From Streptomyces bambusae (lineage in GTDB: Bacteria > Actinomycetota > Actinomycetes > Streptomycetales > Streptomycetaceae), in contig NZ_JAJAUZ010000062.1 in assembly GCF_020532645.1 (NCBI RefSeq), positions 1-41,167 on the forward strand: 41,167 nt of DNA, written 5' to 3'. The position numbers and the translations under genes were made by a program. The notes under the pieces were generated by a model, which saw nothing but the letters and a program-made list of their open reading frames with translations, ran no database searches and was not told the origin of the DNA. Positions within the stretch are counted from its first letter, which is position 1. Each line of letters starts with the position of its first letter. Positions 1 to 7,251 of the stretch are shown here, piece by piece.

Positions 1-109
1 GGGGGGGGCCCCGGCGGGGGGGGCGCCGGGCGGGGCCCACCCCGGCGCCGGCGGAGGCCGTCGTGCGGTCCGGGGCCGCAGCCGAGTGCGCCGGCCCCGG
101 ACCGCGCCG
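1..109. other. G-rich low-complexity left edge
   Basis: The first bases are runs of G and C with almost no A or T. They lie downstream of the stop codon of the first minus-strand gene and hold no gene I can support. Together with the C-rich right edge this looks like a contig end where assembly failed, but a natural GC-rich tract cannot be excluded. Confidence 0.5.
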
Positions 110-1249
110 TCAGCCGGTGCGGGTCGCGGCGGCGATCAGGTGGTCGACCACGTCCGTCACCCTGCCGTGCCGCCGGTGCGCGGCCCGCTGGAGGTCGGCA
201 CCGCCGCCCCCGGCCCGTACCCGCGCCCACAGCGTCCGTACGAGCTCCAGGTCGCCGTGGCGGTGCAGGGCGGGCCGGACCCAGGACAGCAGCCGCTCGA
301 TCTGCTCGGTCGCCGGGATCAGACGGCTGCCCGGCAGGTCGACCGCATGCCCGCGCAGTCCGTCGCGGGCCGCGCGCCAGCAGGCCGCCCGCAGCAGCTC
401 CGGCCGTGGCCGGCCGGCCGGATCCCCCGCGTCGACCGCGGCGAGCGCGGTGGCGGCCATGGCCCTGACGAGCGCGGCCAGCAGCACCGTCCCGTCGGCG
501 GTGGCGCAGGCGTCGGCGATCCGGAACTCCAGCGTCGGGACGTGGCTGGAGGGCCTGATGTCCCAGTACAGCCCGCCGCGGTCCATGACCGCCCCGGACT
601 CGACGAGCGCGGCGACGAGTTCGTCGAAGTGCGCCGGGGATTCGACGTACGGCGGCGGACCGGCGACCGGCCAACGGCTCAGCGCCATCGTGCGCCAGCC
701 GGCGTACCCGGTGTCCCGGCCCTGCCAGTACGGGGAGTTGGCGGTCAGCGCAATGAGCGCCGGCAGCCACGGCCGGAGGTGGTTGGCGACGGAAAGTGCC
801 CGCGCGACATCCGGGATGCCGATGTGGACGTGGCAGGCGCAGACGGTCTGCTCGTCGTCCAGCGCGCGGAACGTCGCGAAGCTGCGTGCGTACCGGGGTC
901 CGGGCGTCAGGGGCGGGGGAGTGGCCTGGCCGAGCACGGGGGTGCCGGTGGAGACGATGCAGTGGCCCTGGCGGCCCGCGGCCGCCGCGACCGCGGCCCG
1001 CAGGGAACGGACCTCCTCGCCCAGGTCCGCCATCGTGCGGTGCGGTCGGGTCCGCACCTCGACCTGATAGCAGGTCAGCTCCACCCCGACCCGGTCGCCC
1101 AGCCCGTGCGCGGCGGCATCCGCGACGACCTTCGGCGCCTGCGGGCTGACCTGGCGGGTGACCGGATCGACGAGGAGGTACTCCTCCTCCACGCCCACCG
1201 TCAGCACCGCCGACCCGCCCTCGGTCCCGGAACCCCCGTGCACGGCCAT
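110..1249 (-). CDS. ybdK: YbdK-type carboxylate-amine ligase (GCS2 family)
   Basis: The 379-residue product belongs to the glutamate-cysteine ligase 2 family. These ATP-dependent enzymes join a carboxylate, usually glutamate, to an amine such as cysteine; for YbdK members the true substrate is often unknown. The family hallmark VGVEEEYLLVD sits near residues 18-28, followed by an HVHIGIPD metal/substrate-binding segment and a late LEFRIAD segment. I chose the ATG at 1249 because the domain begins about 18 residues later; an upstream in-frame start at 1315 would add only low-complexity arginine-rich sequence. Length fits the family. The gene stands alone, with about 280 bases of sequence without a supported gene between it and the next minus-strand gene. 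EgtA of ergothioneine synthesis is a relative, but no other egt gene is present, so I keep the general name. Confidence 0.88.
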   Translation of the reverse strand: MAVHGGSGTEGGSAVLTVGVEEEYLLVDPVTRQVSPQAPKVVADAAAHGLGDRVGVELTCYQVEVRTRPHRTMADLGEEVRSLRAAVAAAAGRQGHCIVSTGTPVLGQATPPPLTPGPRYARSFATFRALDDEQTVCACHVHIGIPDVARALSVANHLRPWLPALIALTANSPYWQGRDTGYAGWRTMALSRWPVAGPPPYVESPAHFDELVAALVESGAVMDRGGLYWDIRPSSHVPTLEFRIADACATADGTVLLAALVRAMAATALAAVDAGDPAGRPRPELLRAACWRAARDGLRGHAVDLPGSRLIPATEQIERLLSWVRPALHRHGDLELVRTLWARVRAGGGGADLQRAAHRRHGRVTDVVDHLIAAATRTG

Positions 1250-1528
1250 GTGTAGAGCCCGTCCCCCGCCACGGCAGGACCTCCGGCTTCCCTGTCCACC
1301 CCGCCATGCTGACACGCACCCGCCCGCACCCGCAGCAGCGCGAAACAGCCAACCTGCACGACGGGCCCCGGTCCGGGTCCCGTTGGGCGCGGCGGACCGG
1401 CAGGCACGTGACTACGCCGAGGACGAACTGCGGCAGGTGCTGCCCGTGCAGCTGCGCGAGCCGAACGGCGGCTGCCGCGTCGGCCAGGGGGTCCGGCCTG
1501 TCGTGGACGGCCGGCGATGCGTGAGCCC

Positions 1529-2104
1529 TCAGTTGTCGAACCAGACGACGAGACGGACGTACTCCGGGCCGTGAACGTCGGAGAGTGCCTTCATCGTCGC
1601 CCAGACCGGGGACCACTCGCCGCCCTCCTGGACGGCTTCCCGGCGGGTCATGCGCCCCACCCGCATGAGCACGTCCCCCTCCGTCCATTCGTCGCCCTCG
1701 GACCGCCCGGCGAGGTCCCTGAGGGCCTTCCCCGACTGGTACCAGCCGTGCTCGGGGCTGTGCCGGTACGTCCGGACCCGGTTGTCGGGGGTGAGGGCGT
1801 GCTCGTCCCAGTCGACGGCGGCCAGTTCCTCCCAGCCGATCCAGGACGCGCTGTGGTGGAGGTCGGGGAAGCTCTCGTAATCGCGCCGGACCTCCTCGGA
1901 GACGTCGGCCGGGAGTCCGCGTGCTTCGGCGAGGGGCCGGAAGCCGGCGTAGTTGCGGACACCGAACAGGCAGCCGAAGGCGTCGTAGTTCCGCCCGCCG
2001 TACAGCAGGATCAGATCGATGGCGGCATGCCAGCTCGAATCCTCCTCGTCGAGGTTGCCGTACGTGCTGCGGCACTCGATGTACCCGTGTATGTCCGCTC
2101 CCAT
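1529..2104 (-). CDS. Conserved actinobacterial protein of unknown function (MGADIHGY type)
   Basis: The 191-residue soluble protein begins MGADIHGYIECR, a start seen in a family of actinobacterial and phage-linked proteins of unknown function. Other recognisable segments are YDAFGCLFGVRNYAGF and SASWIGWEELAAVDWDEHAL. The sequence is rich in Trp, Asp and Glu, with no signal peptide or membrane segment. The ATG at 2104 is preferred because the 40 residues that an upstream start would add are arginine-rich and not conserved in style. It is transcribed divergently from the P450 gene, with 112 bases between the two starts. I do not recognise a function and do not propose one; the gene itself looks real from its codon pattern and family resemblance. 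Confidence 0.75.
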   Translation of the reverse strand: MGADIHGYIECRSTYGNLDEEDSSWHAAIDLILLYGGRNYDAFGCLFGVRNYAGFRPLAEARGLPADVSEEVRRDYESFPDLHHSASWIGWEELAAVDWDEHALTPDNRVRTYRHSPEHGWYQSGKALRDLAGRSEGDEWTEGDVLMRVGRMTRREAVQEGGEWSPVWATMKALSDVHGPEYVRLVVWFDN

Positions 2105-2216
2105 GACGACGGATTCTCTCGGCCCGAGGGCACTGCGCCAAAGGAATTTCCCGCCCGGCCGTGCCTCCGCGCGTCGCTGTCGCCGAGTCGGCGGCTGCCG
2201 GCGGAGGCTCAGTGGT

Positions 2217-3404
2217 ATGGACAACCCGTTGCAGGACCCCCAGTTCCACCAGGACCCCTACCCCGTGTACGAGCGGCTGCGTGCGGCTTCGCCCGTGCAG
2301 TGGGTGCCGACCGGCTCCGCGGGGCACGGCAGTTACCTCGTGACGGGCTACGCCGAGGCGCGGGAGGCGTTCGCCTCGGCGAGCCTCTCCAAGGACGCCG
2401 GGCGCTTCTTCGCGGGCCGGGCCTCGCAGCGCAACCTGCACCCGCTGGTCTCGCAGAACATGCTGGCCAGCGACCCGCCGCAGCACACACGGCTGCGCAG
2501 GGCCGTGGGCCCCGCCTTCACGCCGGGGCGCGCCGCACGCCTGGGGCCGTTCATCGGCAAGATCGTCGACGGCATCCTCGCCGGCTGGGAAGCCGGCCGG
2601 CAGGTCGACCTGGTGGCGGCACTCGCCGTTCCGCTTCCCGTCGCCGTGATCTGCGAACTCCTGGGCGTGCCCGAAGGCGACCGCGACCTGGTCGCGCAGT
2701 GGTCGGACGAGCTGTTCGCAGCCGGCCGGCCGGATCGCATCGACGCCGCGTCCCACGCCCTCGCCGGCTACATGACCGAGCTGGTCGCGGCCAAGCGGGC
2801 CGCACCGGACCAGGCCCTCCTCTCCGACCTCCTCTCCGACCTCGTCGCCGGCGGCGACGACGGCCGGCTCACCGGGGACGAGGTCGTCTCCCTCGCGATA
2901 CTCCTGCTCGTCGCCGGGCACGAGACCACGACCAACCTCATCGGCAACGCCCTCCTCGCGCTGCTGGAGAACCCCGGAGCGGCAGCCCGGCTGCGGGCGG
3001 CCCCGGACCTCGTCCCGAGCGCGCTCGACGAGCTGCTCCGCTTCGACCCTCCCGTCGGGATCGCGACCTTCCGCTACAGCACGGAACCGTTCACCCTGGG
3101 CGGCACCGACATCCCCGCGGGCGTGCCGGTCCTCATCGCGCCCGGGGCGGCGAACCGGGACCCGGCCGCGTTCCCCGGCCCCGACCGCCTCGACCTGGCC
3201 CGGGAGGCCGCGCCCCACCTGGCCTTCGGCCACGGCATCCACCGCTGCCTCGGCGCCCCGCTCGCCCGGACAGAGACGGAGATCGTCCTGCGGGCCCTGC
3301 TGCCCCGCTTCCCCGGCATGCAGCTCGCCCTTCCCGCGGACCGGCTCCGGTGGCGCCGGACCCGGCTGATGCGCGGCCTGGCGAGCTTGCCCGTCCGGTT
3401 GTGA
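2217..3404 (+). CDS. Cytochrome P450 (bacterial class I)
   Basis: The 395-residue soluble haem monooxygenase has all diagnostic motifs. The I-helix oxygen-activation motif AGHETT is at about 233-238, the ExxR pair of the K-helix at E272 and R275, and the haem-binding loop FGHGIHRCLGAP has the axial cysteine at about 344. N-terminal DPYPVYERLR and DPPQHTRLRR segments also fit bacterial P450s. The ATG at 2217 is the natural start: the longer frame adds about 66 residues of noise. Such enzymes take electrons from a ferredoxin and reductase, and neither gene is adjacent, so general cellular partners must serve. No biosynthetic genes surround it, so the substrate cannot be inferred. Confidence 0.93.
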   Translation: MDNPLQDPQFHQDPYPVYERLRAASPVQWVPTGSAGHGSYLVTGYAEAREAFASASLSKDAGRFFAGRASQRNLHPLVSQNMLASDPPQHTRLRRAVGPAFTPGRAARLGPFIGKIVDGILAGWEAGRQVDLVAALAVPLPVAVICELLGVPEGDRDLVAQWSDELFAAGRPDRIDAASHALAGYMTELVAAKRAAPDQALLSDLLSDLVAGGDDGRLTGDEVVSLAILLLVAGHETTTNLIGNALLALLENPGAAARLRAAPDLVPSALDELLRFDPPVGIATFRYSTEPFTLGGTDIPAGVPVLIAPGAANRDPAAFPGPDRLDLAREAAPHLAFGHGIHRCLGAPLARTETEIVLRALLPRFPGMQLALPADRLRWRRTRLMRGLASLPVRL

Positions 3405-3453
3405 CGAGCGGTCCCGAACCGGTCGGGGCCCACCCCATCCCTTCGTATGGGAG

Positions 3454-3472
3454 TTCGGTTAGGCTTGCCTTG
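3454..3472. promoter_or_regulatory. Iron-box-like operator (DmdR/IdeR type)
   Basis: The 19 bases TTCGGTTAGGCTTGCCTTG match 14 of 19 positions of the actinobacterial iron box TTAGGTTAGGCTCACCTAA, including the whole core GGTTAGGCT and the distal CCT. DmdR1/IdeR represses from such sites when iron is present. The site lies after the P450 stop and about 180 bases before the VTT protein start. No siderophore gene follows directly, so it may be a leftover or it may control the VTT gene. The inference rests on one site. Confidence 0.45.
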
Positions 3473-3651
3473 CCTGGCGTGTGGTCGTACAGGCTTGGGT
3501 TCCGGGGCCGCAAGCGGCGACCCGGGGGACGGAACGGGCAGGGGCGGGGTGCAGGTGAGAGACGACGACCGGGCTTGCGCCCGCCGGGGCGGGACGGCCG
3601 CGCAGGTGACATGTGTCCGGGGCGCCGCTCCCGAGCCCACGGCGAGGCCTC

Positions 3652-4134
3652 GTGGATAAGATCGCGCTCACGGCCGGAGCCCTGTACGCCATCGTCCTGC
3701 TCCGGGCCGGAGGGACGTTCGCCGTCGGGTGGCTCGCCGGTGCCGGAGCCCGGCGCAGCCGGTTCGGCGGACGGATCTCCTCGGAGAAGTTCCAGCGCGC
3801 CGAGCGGGCCATCCAGCGCTGGGGTGCGCCGGTGGTGGCCGTCTCCTTCCTGACCGTCGGCTTCCAGACCGCCGCGAACTTCCTCGCGGGCAGCATGCGC
3901 ATGCCGCTGTCCCGCTACCTTCCCGCCCTCTTCGTCGGCGGAGCGGCCTGGGCCCTGATCTACGCGACCGCGGGCCTCGGCGTGCTCGGCGTGCTGAGCA
4001 GTCTCTTCGCCGAGCGGCCGGCCCTCGGAGCGTCCGCCGTGGCCGCCCTCGTCCTCGCGGCGATCGGAGCGGCGGCCTACCGCAGGAGAAGGGCGGCCCC
4101 GGCCTCCGGCGACCCGGTGGCCGAGGAGTCGTGA
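3652..4134 (+). CDS. Small DedA/VTT-like membrane protein
   Basis: The 160-residue protein has about four hydrophobic segments: residues 3-30, a re-entrant stretch around 60-80, and two C-terminal helices, followed by a basic tail. The segment with TAANFLAGSMRMPLSRYLPA matches the VTT (SNARE-associated/DedA) pattern, in which a helix-loop with a small-residue turn and Arg is conserved. DedA/VTT proteins act as lipid carriers or scramblases, or affect membrane homeostasis. The protein is shorter than the usual ~200 residues because the N-terminal part is compact. I prefer the GTG at 3652, preceded by GGCGAGG; an in-frame GTG at 3613 would add 13 residues. An iron-box-like site lies upstream. 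Confidence 0.75.
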   Translation: MDKIALTAGALYAIVLLRAGGTFAVGWLAGAGARRSRFGGRISSEKFQRAERAIQRWGAPVVAVSFLTVGFQTAANFLAGSMRMPLSRYLPALFVGGAAWALIYATAGLGVLGVLSSLFAERPALGASAVAALVLAAIGAAAYRRRRAAPASGDPVAEES

Positions 4135-4161
4135 CGCCGCGGCCGGTCGCCGCGTAAACCG

Positions 4162-4191
4162 TTGGTACACCGGACCGGCACTGCCTACGCT
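4162..4191 (+). promoter_or_regulatory. Candidate promoter for a leaderless transcript
   Basis: TTGGTA at 4162-4167 and TACGCT at 4186-4191 are spaced by 18 bases and end 7 bases before the ATG at 4199. There is no Shine-Dalgarno sequence before that ATG. The layout suggests a housekeeping-type promoter giving a leaderless mRNA, a common arrangement in Streptomyces. Confidence 0.4.
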
Positions 4192-4198
4192 GCGCCCC

Positions 4199-4528
4199 AT
4201 GGCTCACTGCAAGACGTCGTACGTGTGTCTCCCCTGTCGTGCTTCGTACAAGCAGCCCTACGACAGGGCCCGGCGGCGGCTGTGCCCGCGGTGCGCCGAG
4301 CCGATGATCCACGCCGGTTCGGCGTTCGCCACTCCCCGGCGCGGCGACAAGGCTGCCTGGCGCACCCTGACCGTGCTGCTCAACGCCGGCGTCGGCTTCC
4401 ACAAGTCCTGCTGCGGCGGCCCCGGATTCCGCCCCCGCACCGTCCGCGAAGTCCGCGAGCGTCTGACGTACGCCGAGCGCAGCGGTGAGCCGGCGTCGAA
4501 GGCCCTCGTCCGCTACGAGGTGCCGTAA
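4199..4528 (+). CDS. Small zinc-ribbon protein of unknown function
   Basis: The 109-residue protein starts MAHCKTSYVCLPCRASYKQPYD and carries CxxC pairs at about residues 10-13 (CLPC) and 29-32 (CPRC), which form a likely zinc ribbon. A second half has FHKSCCGGPGFRPRTVREVRERLTYAER. Close relatives are common in streptomycetes. They are often labelled deoxyxylulose-5-phosphate synthase in databases, but a 109-residue protein without thiamine-binding motifs cannot be that enzyme. A nucleic-acid or protein-binding role is a reasonable guess for a small zinc ribbon, no more. No ribosome-binding site precedes the ATG, so translation is probably leaderless. Confidence 0.85.
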   Translation: MAHCKTSYVCLPCRASYKQPYDRARRRLCPRCAEPMIHAGSAFATPRRGDKAAWRTLTVLLNAGVGFHKSCCGGPGFRPRTVREVRERLTYAERSGEPASKALVRYEVP

Positions 4529-4570
4529 CGACACCCGGACCGGCCGCGGAGCCGCGGGGGGCGGATCTCG

Positions 4571-4786
4571 GCTGCCGAGTTCGGAGCGCTCGACGCCGTC
4601 GATCAGCTGGTCGTAGGTCGTCCGCGTCAGCGCGCGGGCGGCCGGCTGCGCACGGTCGGCAGTCACATGACGCGGCGGCTCGTAGCCCCAGTCATCGGCC
4701 TCGGCCAGGAGTTCCTCGCCGAACACGATGCCCACCGGCAACGCCGAGCGCCTCAGCAGGAAGTCCAGCAGGTGCCAGGTCTGGTG
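4571..4786 (-). pseudogene. DUF1877 (YfbM-like) gene fragment
   Basis: Reading the minus strand from just after a TAA, the frame gives TWHLLDFLLRRSALPVGIVF, then DWGYEPPRHVTADR, then TTYDQLIDGVERSELGS. This is the central part of a DUF1877 protein. The front of the domain is missing because the frame is closed by the TAA. After ELGS the frame turns into proline-rich sequence without the expected C-terminal half. The fragment is thus cut at both ends and overlaps, in another frame, the 3' tail of the neighbouring unknown gene. I read it as a decayed remnant joined to that gene by a deletion. Confidence 0.6.
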
Positions 4787-6029
4787 CGGGGCTTATGGAG
4801 CGGCTCCGACAGCAGGTCCGGCAGGCGGCCCAGGCCTGCTCCAGGAACGCCGGCCAGTGCTCGCCGTGGGCGGTGACGGCTGCGTGGACCGCGTCGATGG
4901 CAGCCTGGAGCGGGTCGGGGTGGGCGGCGCGGAAGAGGGCGGGGAGCGCCATGTGCGGCTGGGAGTAGCGGAGGGGACGGGGCGGGGCGGACCGTTCTGC
5001 GGTGTGCAGGGCCGCGTAGGCGGCCGCCGGGCCGACGAACAGGTCCGCGGCCGTGGGCGCGTTGCCTTCGAACGGCGGGCGCGGCGGGGGTACCGCTTCG
5101 CCGACGTCCCGGTCCGGGACGCGCGGGTCGGCTTCGAGGACCCGCCAGGCGCGTCCCTCGTCGTCCAGGGGCGGCGGCAGCGGGCGCCCGTGGGCGAGTG
5201 CGGTGAGGCCCGCCGCGATCCAGTCGATGCCGGCGAGCCCGGCCGCTTCGCAGGCGCGGTGTGCGGCCATGACGGCCACGGCGCGCTGGACGTCCGGTCC
5301 GGCGTCGTCCAGGGCGTGGACGAGTTCCGGATCGAACTCGAGCAGCCCGCTCACGTTTCCGCCCACGCGGCGCAGGGCCGGGCTCGGCAGCCGGCCGCCC
5401 CATTCCCACCGCTCGTGGGCGAGTTCCCGCTCCCGCTCGGCCTCCTCGCGGGCGAGGGCGTCGAGACGCTCGGCTTCGGCTCGTTCGGCAGGCGTGGGTG
5501 GCGGCGGGAGCCGGACGGCCCAGTCGTGCCAGTACGCGGAGACCTCCGCGGTGTGCCGCAGCAGGGCGTCGGGGGCGGGCGGGGCCGGCCAGAACTGCAG
5601 CAGGTAGGAGTCGAGCGGTGGGTCGCCCTCGTGGCGCGTGTCCGCCCGGTTCCCTTCGTCCATGCCCCGCGCGCTGTAGCGCACGCGGTAGTCCGTCACC
5701 GCGAGCCCCAGCTCCCAGGACGCGCCGCCCCACTCGAACAGGCCGCAGCCCTCGGCGGCGGGGCGGAAGGACACCTCCACCACGTCTTCCCACCCGGCAT
5801 CGAGGGGCGGCGCCTGGTCGTGGACCTCGACCGTGAACCCGACGCTCCCCGTGTGCATGCCGGTCAGCAACAGGAGAGCGCCGGGCCCGGCCGCCCCGCA
5901 CAGGCCCGTGCGCTGCCCCGCGAAGGCCCCCGAGAAGTCCACCCCCGGCGTGCCCACGTCGCTCTCCACGCAGATCTGGCCGTAGTGGACGTCCACCTCG
6001 CCCGCCACCGGCGTCCGTAACAGCGCCAC
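4692..6029 (-). CDS. Conserved unknown protein with a DNA-damage-type promoter
   Basis: The protein is about 445 residues, soluble, with no signal peptide. Recognisable pieces are GEVDVHYGQICVES near the start, a WGGASWELGLAVTDYRVRYSARGMD segment, SYLLQFWPAPPAPD, a charged coiled stretch of Glu/Arg around the middle, and a helical C-terminal half. I do not recognise a domain. The GTG at 6029 is chosen because AGGGGG stands 4 bases before it and the sequence upstream loses coding character. A perfect RecA-NDp/PafBC motif lies 54-76 bases upstream of the start. The last ~35 residues run through the DUF1877 remnant in a different frame, so the original C terminus was probably lost. Confidence 0.65.
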   Translation of the reverse strand: MALLRTPVAGEVDVHYGQICVESDVGTPGVDFSGAFAGQRTGLCGAAGPGALLLLTGMHTGSVGFTVEVHDQAPPLDAGWEDVVEVSFRPAAEGCGLFEWGGASWELGLAVTDYRVRYSARGMDEGNRADTRHEGDPPLDSYLLQFWPAPPAPDALLRHTAEVSAYWHDWAVRLPPPPTPAERAEAERLDALAREEAERERELAHERWEWGGRLPSPALRRVGGNVSGLLEFDPELVHALDDAGPDVQRAVAVMAAHRACEAAGLAGIDWIAAGLTALAHGRPLPPPLDDEGRAWRVLEADPRVPDRDVGEAVPPPRPPFEGNAPTAADLFVGPAAAYAALHTAERSAPPRPLRYSQPHMALPALFRAAHPDPLQAAIDAVHAAVTAHGEHWPAFLEQAWAACRTCCRSRSISPAPDLAPAGLPAEALGVAGGHRVRRGTPGRGR

Positions 6030-6082
6030 CCTTCCCCCTCTCACCCACCTGGGCCCGGCCGCCGCCAGGGCCGCGTACCCAC

Positions 6083-6105
6083 AACCTAGGCGGCACCACT
6101 GACAA
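6083..6105 (-). promoter_or_regulatory. RecA-NDp/PafBC-type DNA-damage promoter
   Basis: On the minus strand the sequence is TTGTCAGTG, eight bases, TAGGTT. This is an exact match to the RecA-independent DNA-damage promoter consensus TTGTCRGTG-N8-TAnnnT described in mycobacteria and assigned to the activator PafBC. It faces the unknown gene starting at 6029, at a distance fitting a leader of about 45-50 bases. The same motif recurs at 27654-27676. Confidence 0.85.
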
Positions 6106-6187
6106 CGCCCCCGTGCCCACCCGACCGCCGCCACCTGCCCGACGTACCCGCCGTGCCGCACCCCGTGCCCGGCCCTACGGTGGCCTC

Positions 6188-6568
6188 ATGAGCGACCCGG
6201 TGCAGAACAAGGCCACGGCCCTGGCCTTCTACGACCTGATGTTCAACCAGTGCCGGCCTGCAGAGGCCATCGAGCGGTACGCCGGCGCCACGTACATCCA
6301 GCACAACCCGCACGTCGGCGACGGCAAGCAGGCGTTCATCGAGTACTTCGAGCGCATGGCCGCCGAGTACCCCGGCAAACGCGTTACGTACAAGCGCGCC
6401 GTCGCCGAGGGCGACCACGTCGTCCTGCACTGCCACCAGGTCTGGCCCGAGGAGGAGTACGCCGGCATCGACATCTTCCGTTTCGACGCCGACGGCAGGA
6501 TCGTCGAGCACTGGGACGTACTCCAGGTCATTCCGCCGACCTCGAAGAACGACAACACGATGTTCTGA
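6188..6568 (+). CDS. NTF2-like/SnoaL-like protein
   Basis: The 126-residue protein has the alpha+beta cone fold pattern of the nuclear transport factor 2 superfamily. Segments are an N-terminal helix with ALAFYDLMFNQ, then YIQHNPHVGDGKQAFIEYF, then the sheet DHVVLHCHQVW, and IDIFRFDADGRIVEHWDVLQ. Members near this type include SnoaL-like cyclases and small stress proteins; the active residue pattern does not decide between them. The ATG at 6188 is preferred because the longer frame adds proline-arginine noise. There is no clear ribosome-binding site; TACGGT at 6175-6180 could be the -10 box of a leaderless transcript. It stands next to a truncated hydrolase and is divergent from the 6029 gene. 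Confidence 0.82.
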   Translation: MSDPVQNKATALAFYDLMFNQCRPAEAIERYAGATYIQHNPHVGDGKQAFIEYFERMAAEYPGKRVTYKRAVAEGDHVVLHCHQVWPEEEYAGIDIFRFDADGRIVEHWDVLQVIPPTSKNDNTMF

Positions 6569-6581
6569 AGGAGTGTCCGTC

Positions 6582-6622
6582 GCGGGCGGGCGGGCGGGCG
6601 GGCAGGCAGGCAGGCAGGCGGC
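6582..6622. repeat. Tetranucleotide tandem repeat
   Basis: A run of about five CGGG units passes directly into about four CAGG units, right after the NTF2-like gene. Such runs expand and contract by slippage. Confidence 0.85.
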
Positions 6623-6693
6623 GTCGGCGAGGGCGAGGGAGGAACAACCCGTACAGGCCCCTGACATCCCGTCACCACCCGCATAGCGTGGGC

Positions 6694-6734
6694 GCGGGGG
6701 AGCCCGGGGGAGCCCGGGGGAGCCCGGGGGACGC
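6694..6734. repeat. 10-bp tandem repeat
   Basis: Three perfect copies of AGCCCGGGGG occupy 6701-6730, with partial copies on both sides. They lie between the NTF2-like gene and the hydrolase remnant, about 40 bases before the latter's ATG. Confidence 0.9.
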
Positions 6735-6769
6735 GGACACACCCACGCCTCGAAGGGCGGTCCACACTC

Positions 6770-7000
6770 ATGGCACCCAAGCCCTCCATCGTTCTGGTCC
6801 ACGGCTTCTGGGGCGGTGCCGCCCGCTGGGCGAACGTCATCGTCGAGCTCGACAAGCGCGGATTCACCGACCTGCACGCGGTGGAGAACCCGCTGACCTC
6901 GCTCGCCGACGACGCCGAGCGCACCCGCAAGATGGTCCGGCAGGCCGACGGCCCGGTCCTGCTCGTCGGCCACTCCTACGGCGGCGCCAAAGTGATCGTC
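6770..7000 (+). pseudogene. Truncated alpha/beta hydrolase (N-terminal part only)
   Basis: The first 76 residues are a clean alpha/beta hydrolase start. They include the oxyanion segment IVLVHGFWGGAARW, ENPLTSLADDAERTRKMV, and the nucleophile elbow VLLVGHSYGGA with the expected serine. After GGA the frame changes to cysteine- and arginine-rich sequence without hydrolase character, and no other frame picks up the missing cap, catalytic Asp or His. Full members have about 230-260 residues. An intact ATG remains, so a short peptide may still be made, but the enzyme cannot function. The break is near base 7000. Confidence 0.75.
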
Positions 7001-7217
7001 TACGGCCGATGCAGGCGGTTTGAAGACCACGCGTGGACTGCGTTCCCGTTCGCACCGTGCGCACGGGAAGTGCGGCTGCGCCACGCCTCGCACAGGGACC
7101 CCGCTTCCAGGCCGGGCGCCCGAGCGGCCCTGCGGAGCCGGTTCCGATGCCCCCGCCGCGCCCATGCCCCCGCGCCCCCGATGTCCGGATCGCTCACATC
7201 GTCGGCCGGTCGCCCCC

Positions 7218-7245
7218 TGTTACGCCTTCGCCTGCGCGGGACAAT
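7218..7245 (+). promoter_or_regulatory. Candidate promoter before the NlpC/P60 gene
   Basis: TGTTAC at 7218-7223 and GACAAT at 7240-7245 are 16 bases apart, and the ATG follows at 7252 with no Shine-Dalgarno. This could give a leaderless transcript. The -35 box is a poor match. The bases between the hydrolase break and this site (about 7001-7217) hold no gene I can support. Confidence 0.35.
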
Positions 7246-7251
7246 CGTCGT

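Noticed and set aside
1250..1528. A small plus-strand gene with RDYAEDELRQVLPVQLREPNG
   Set aside because: The frame has no proper start or ribosome-binding site and continues into the antisense of the next gene. It might be a relic, but I cannot identify it.
2217..3404. P450 as part of a natural-product cluster
   Set aside because: No synthase, tailoring or regulatory biosynthetic gene is near.
1517..3853. Very long plus-strand frame of 778 codons
   Set aside because: It is a high-GC shadow: low-complexity Arg/Pro/Ala sequence that overlaps the P450 and the minus-strand unknown gene, both of which have family motifs.
4199..4528. Deoxyxylulose-5-phosphate synthase annotation
   Set aside because: The protein has 109 residues and a zinc ribbon, and lacks all thiamine diphosphate motifs.
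7001..7251. tRNA remnant or attachment site after the truncated hydrolase
   Set aside because: No cloverleaf, TpsiC-like consensus or direct repeat could be found.
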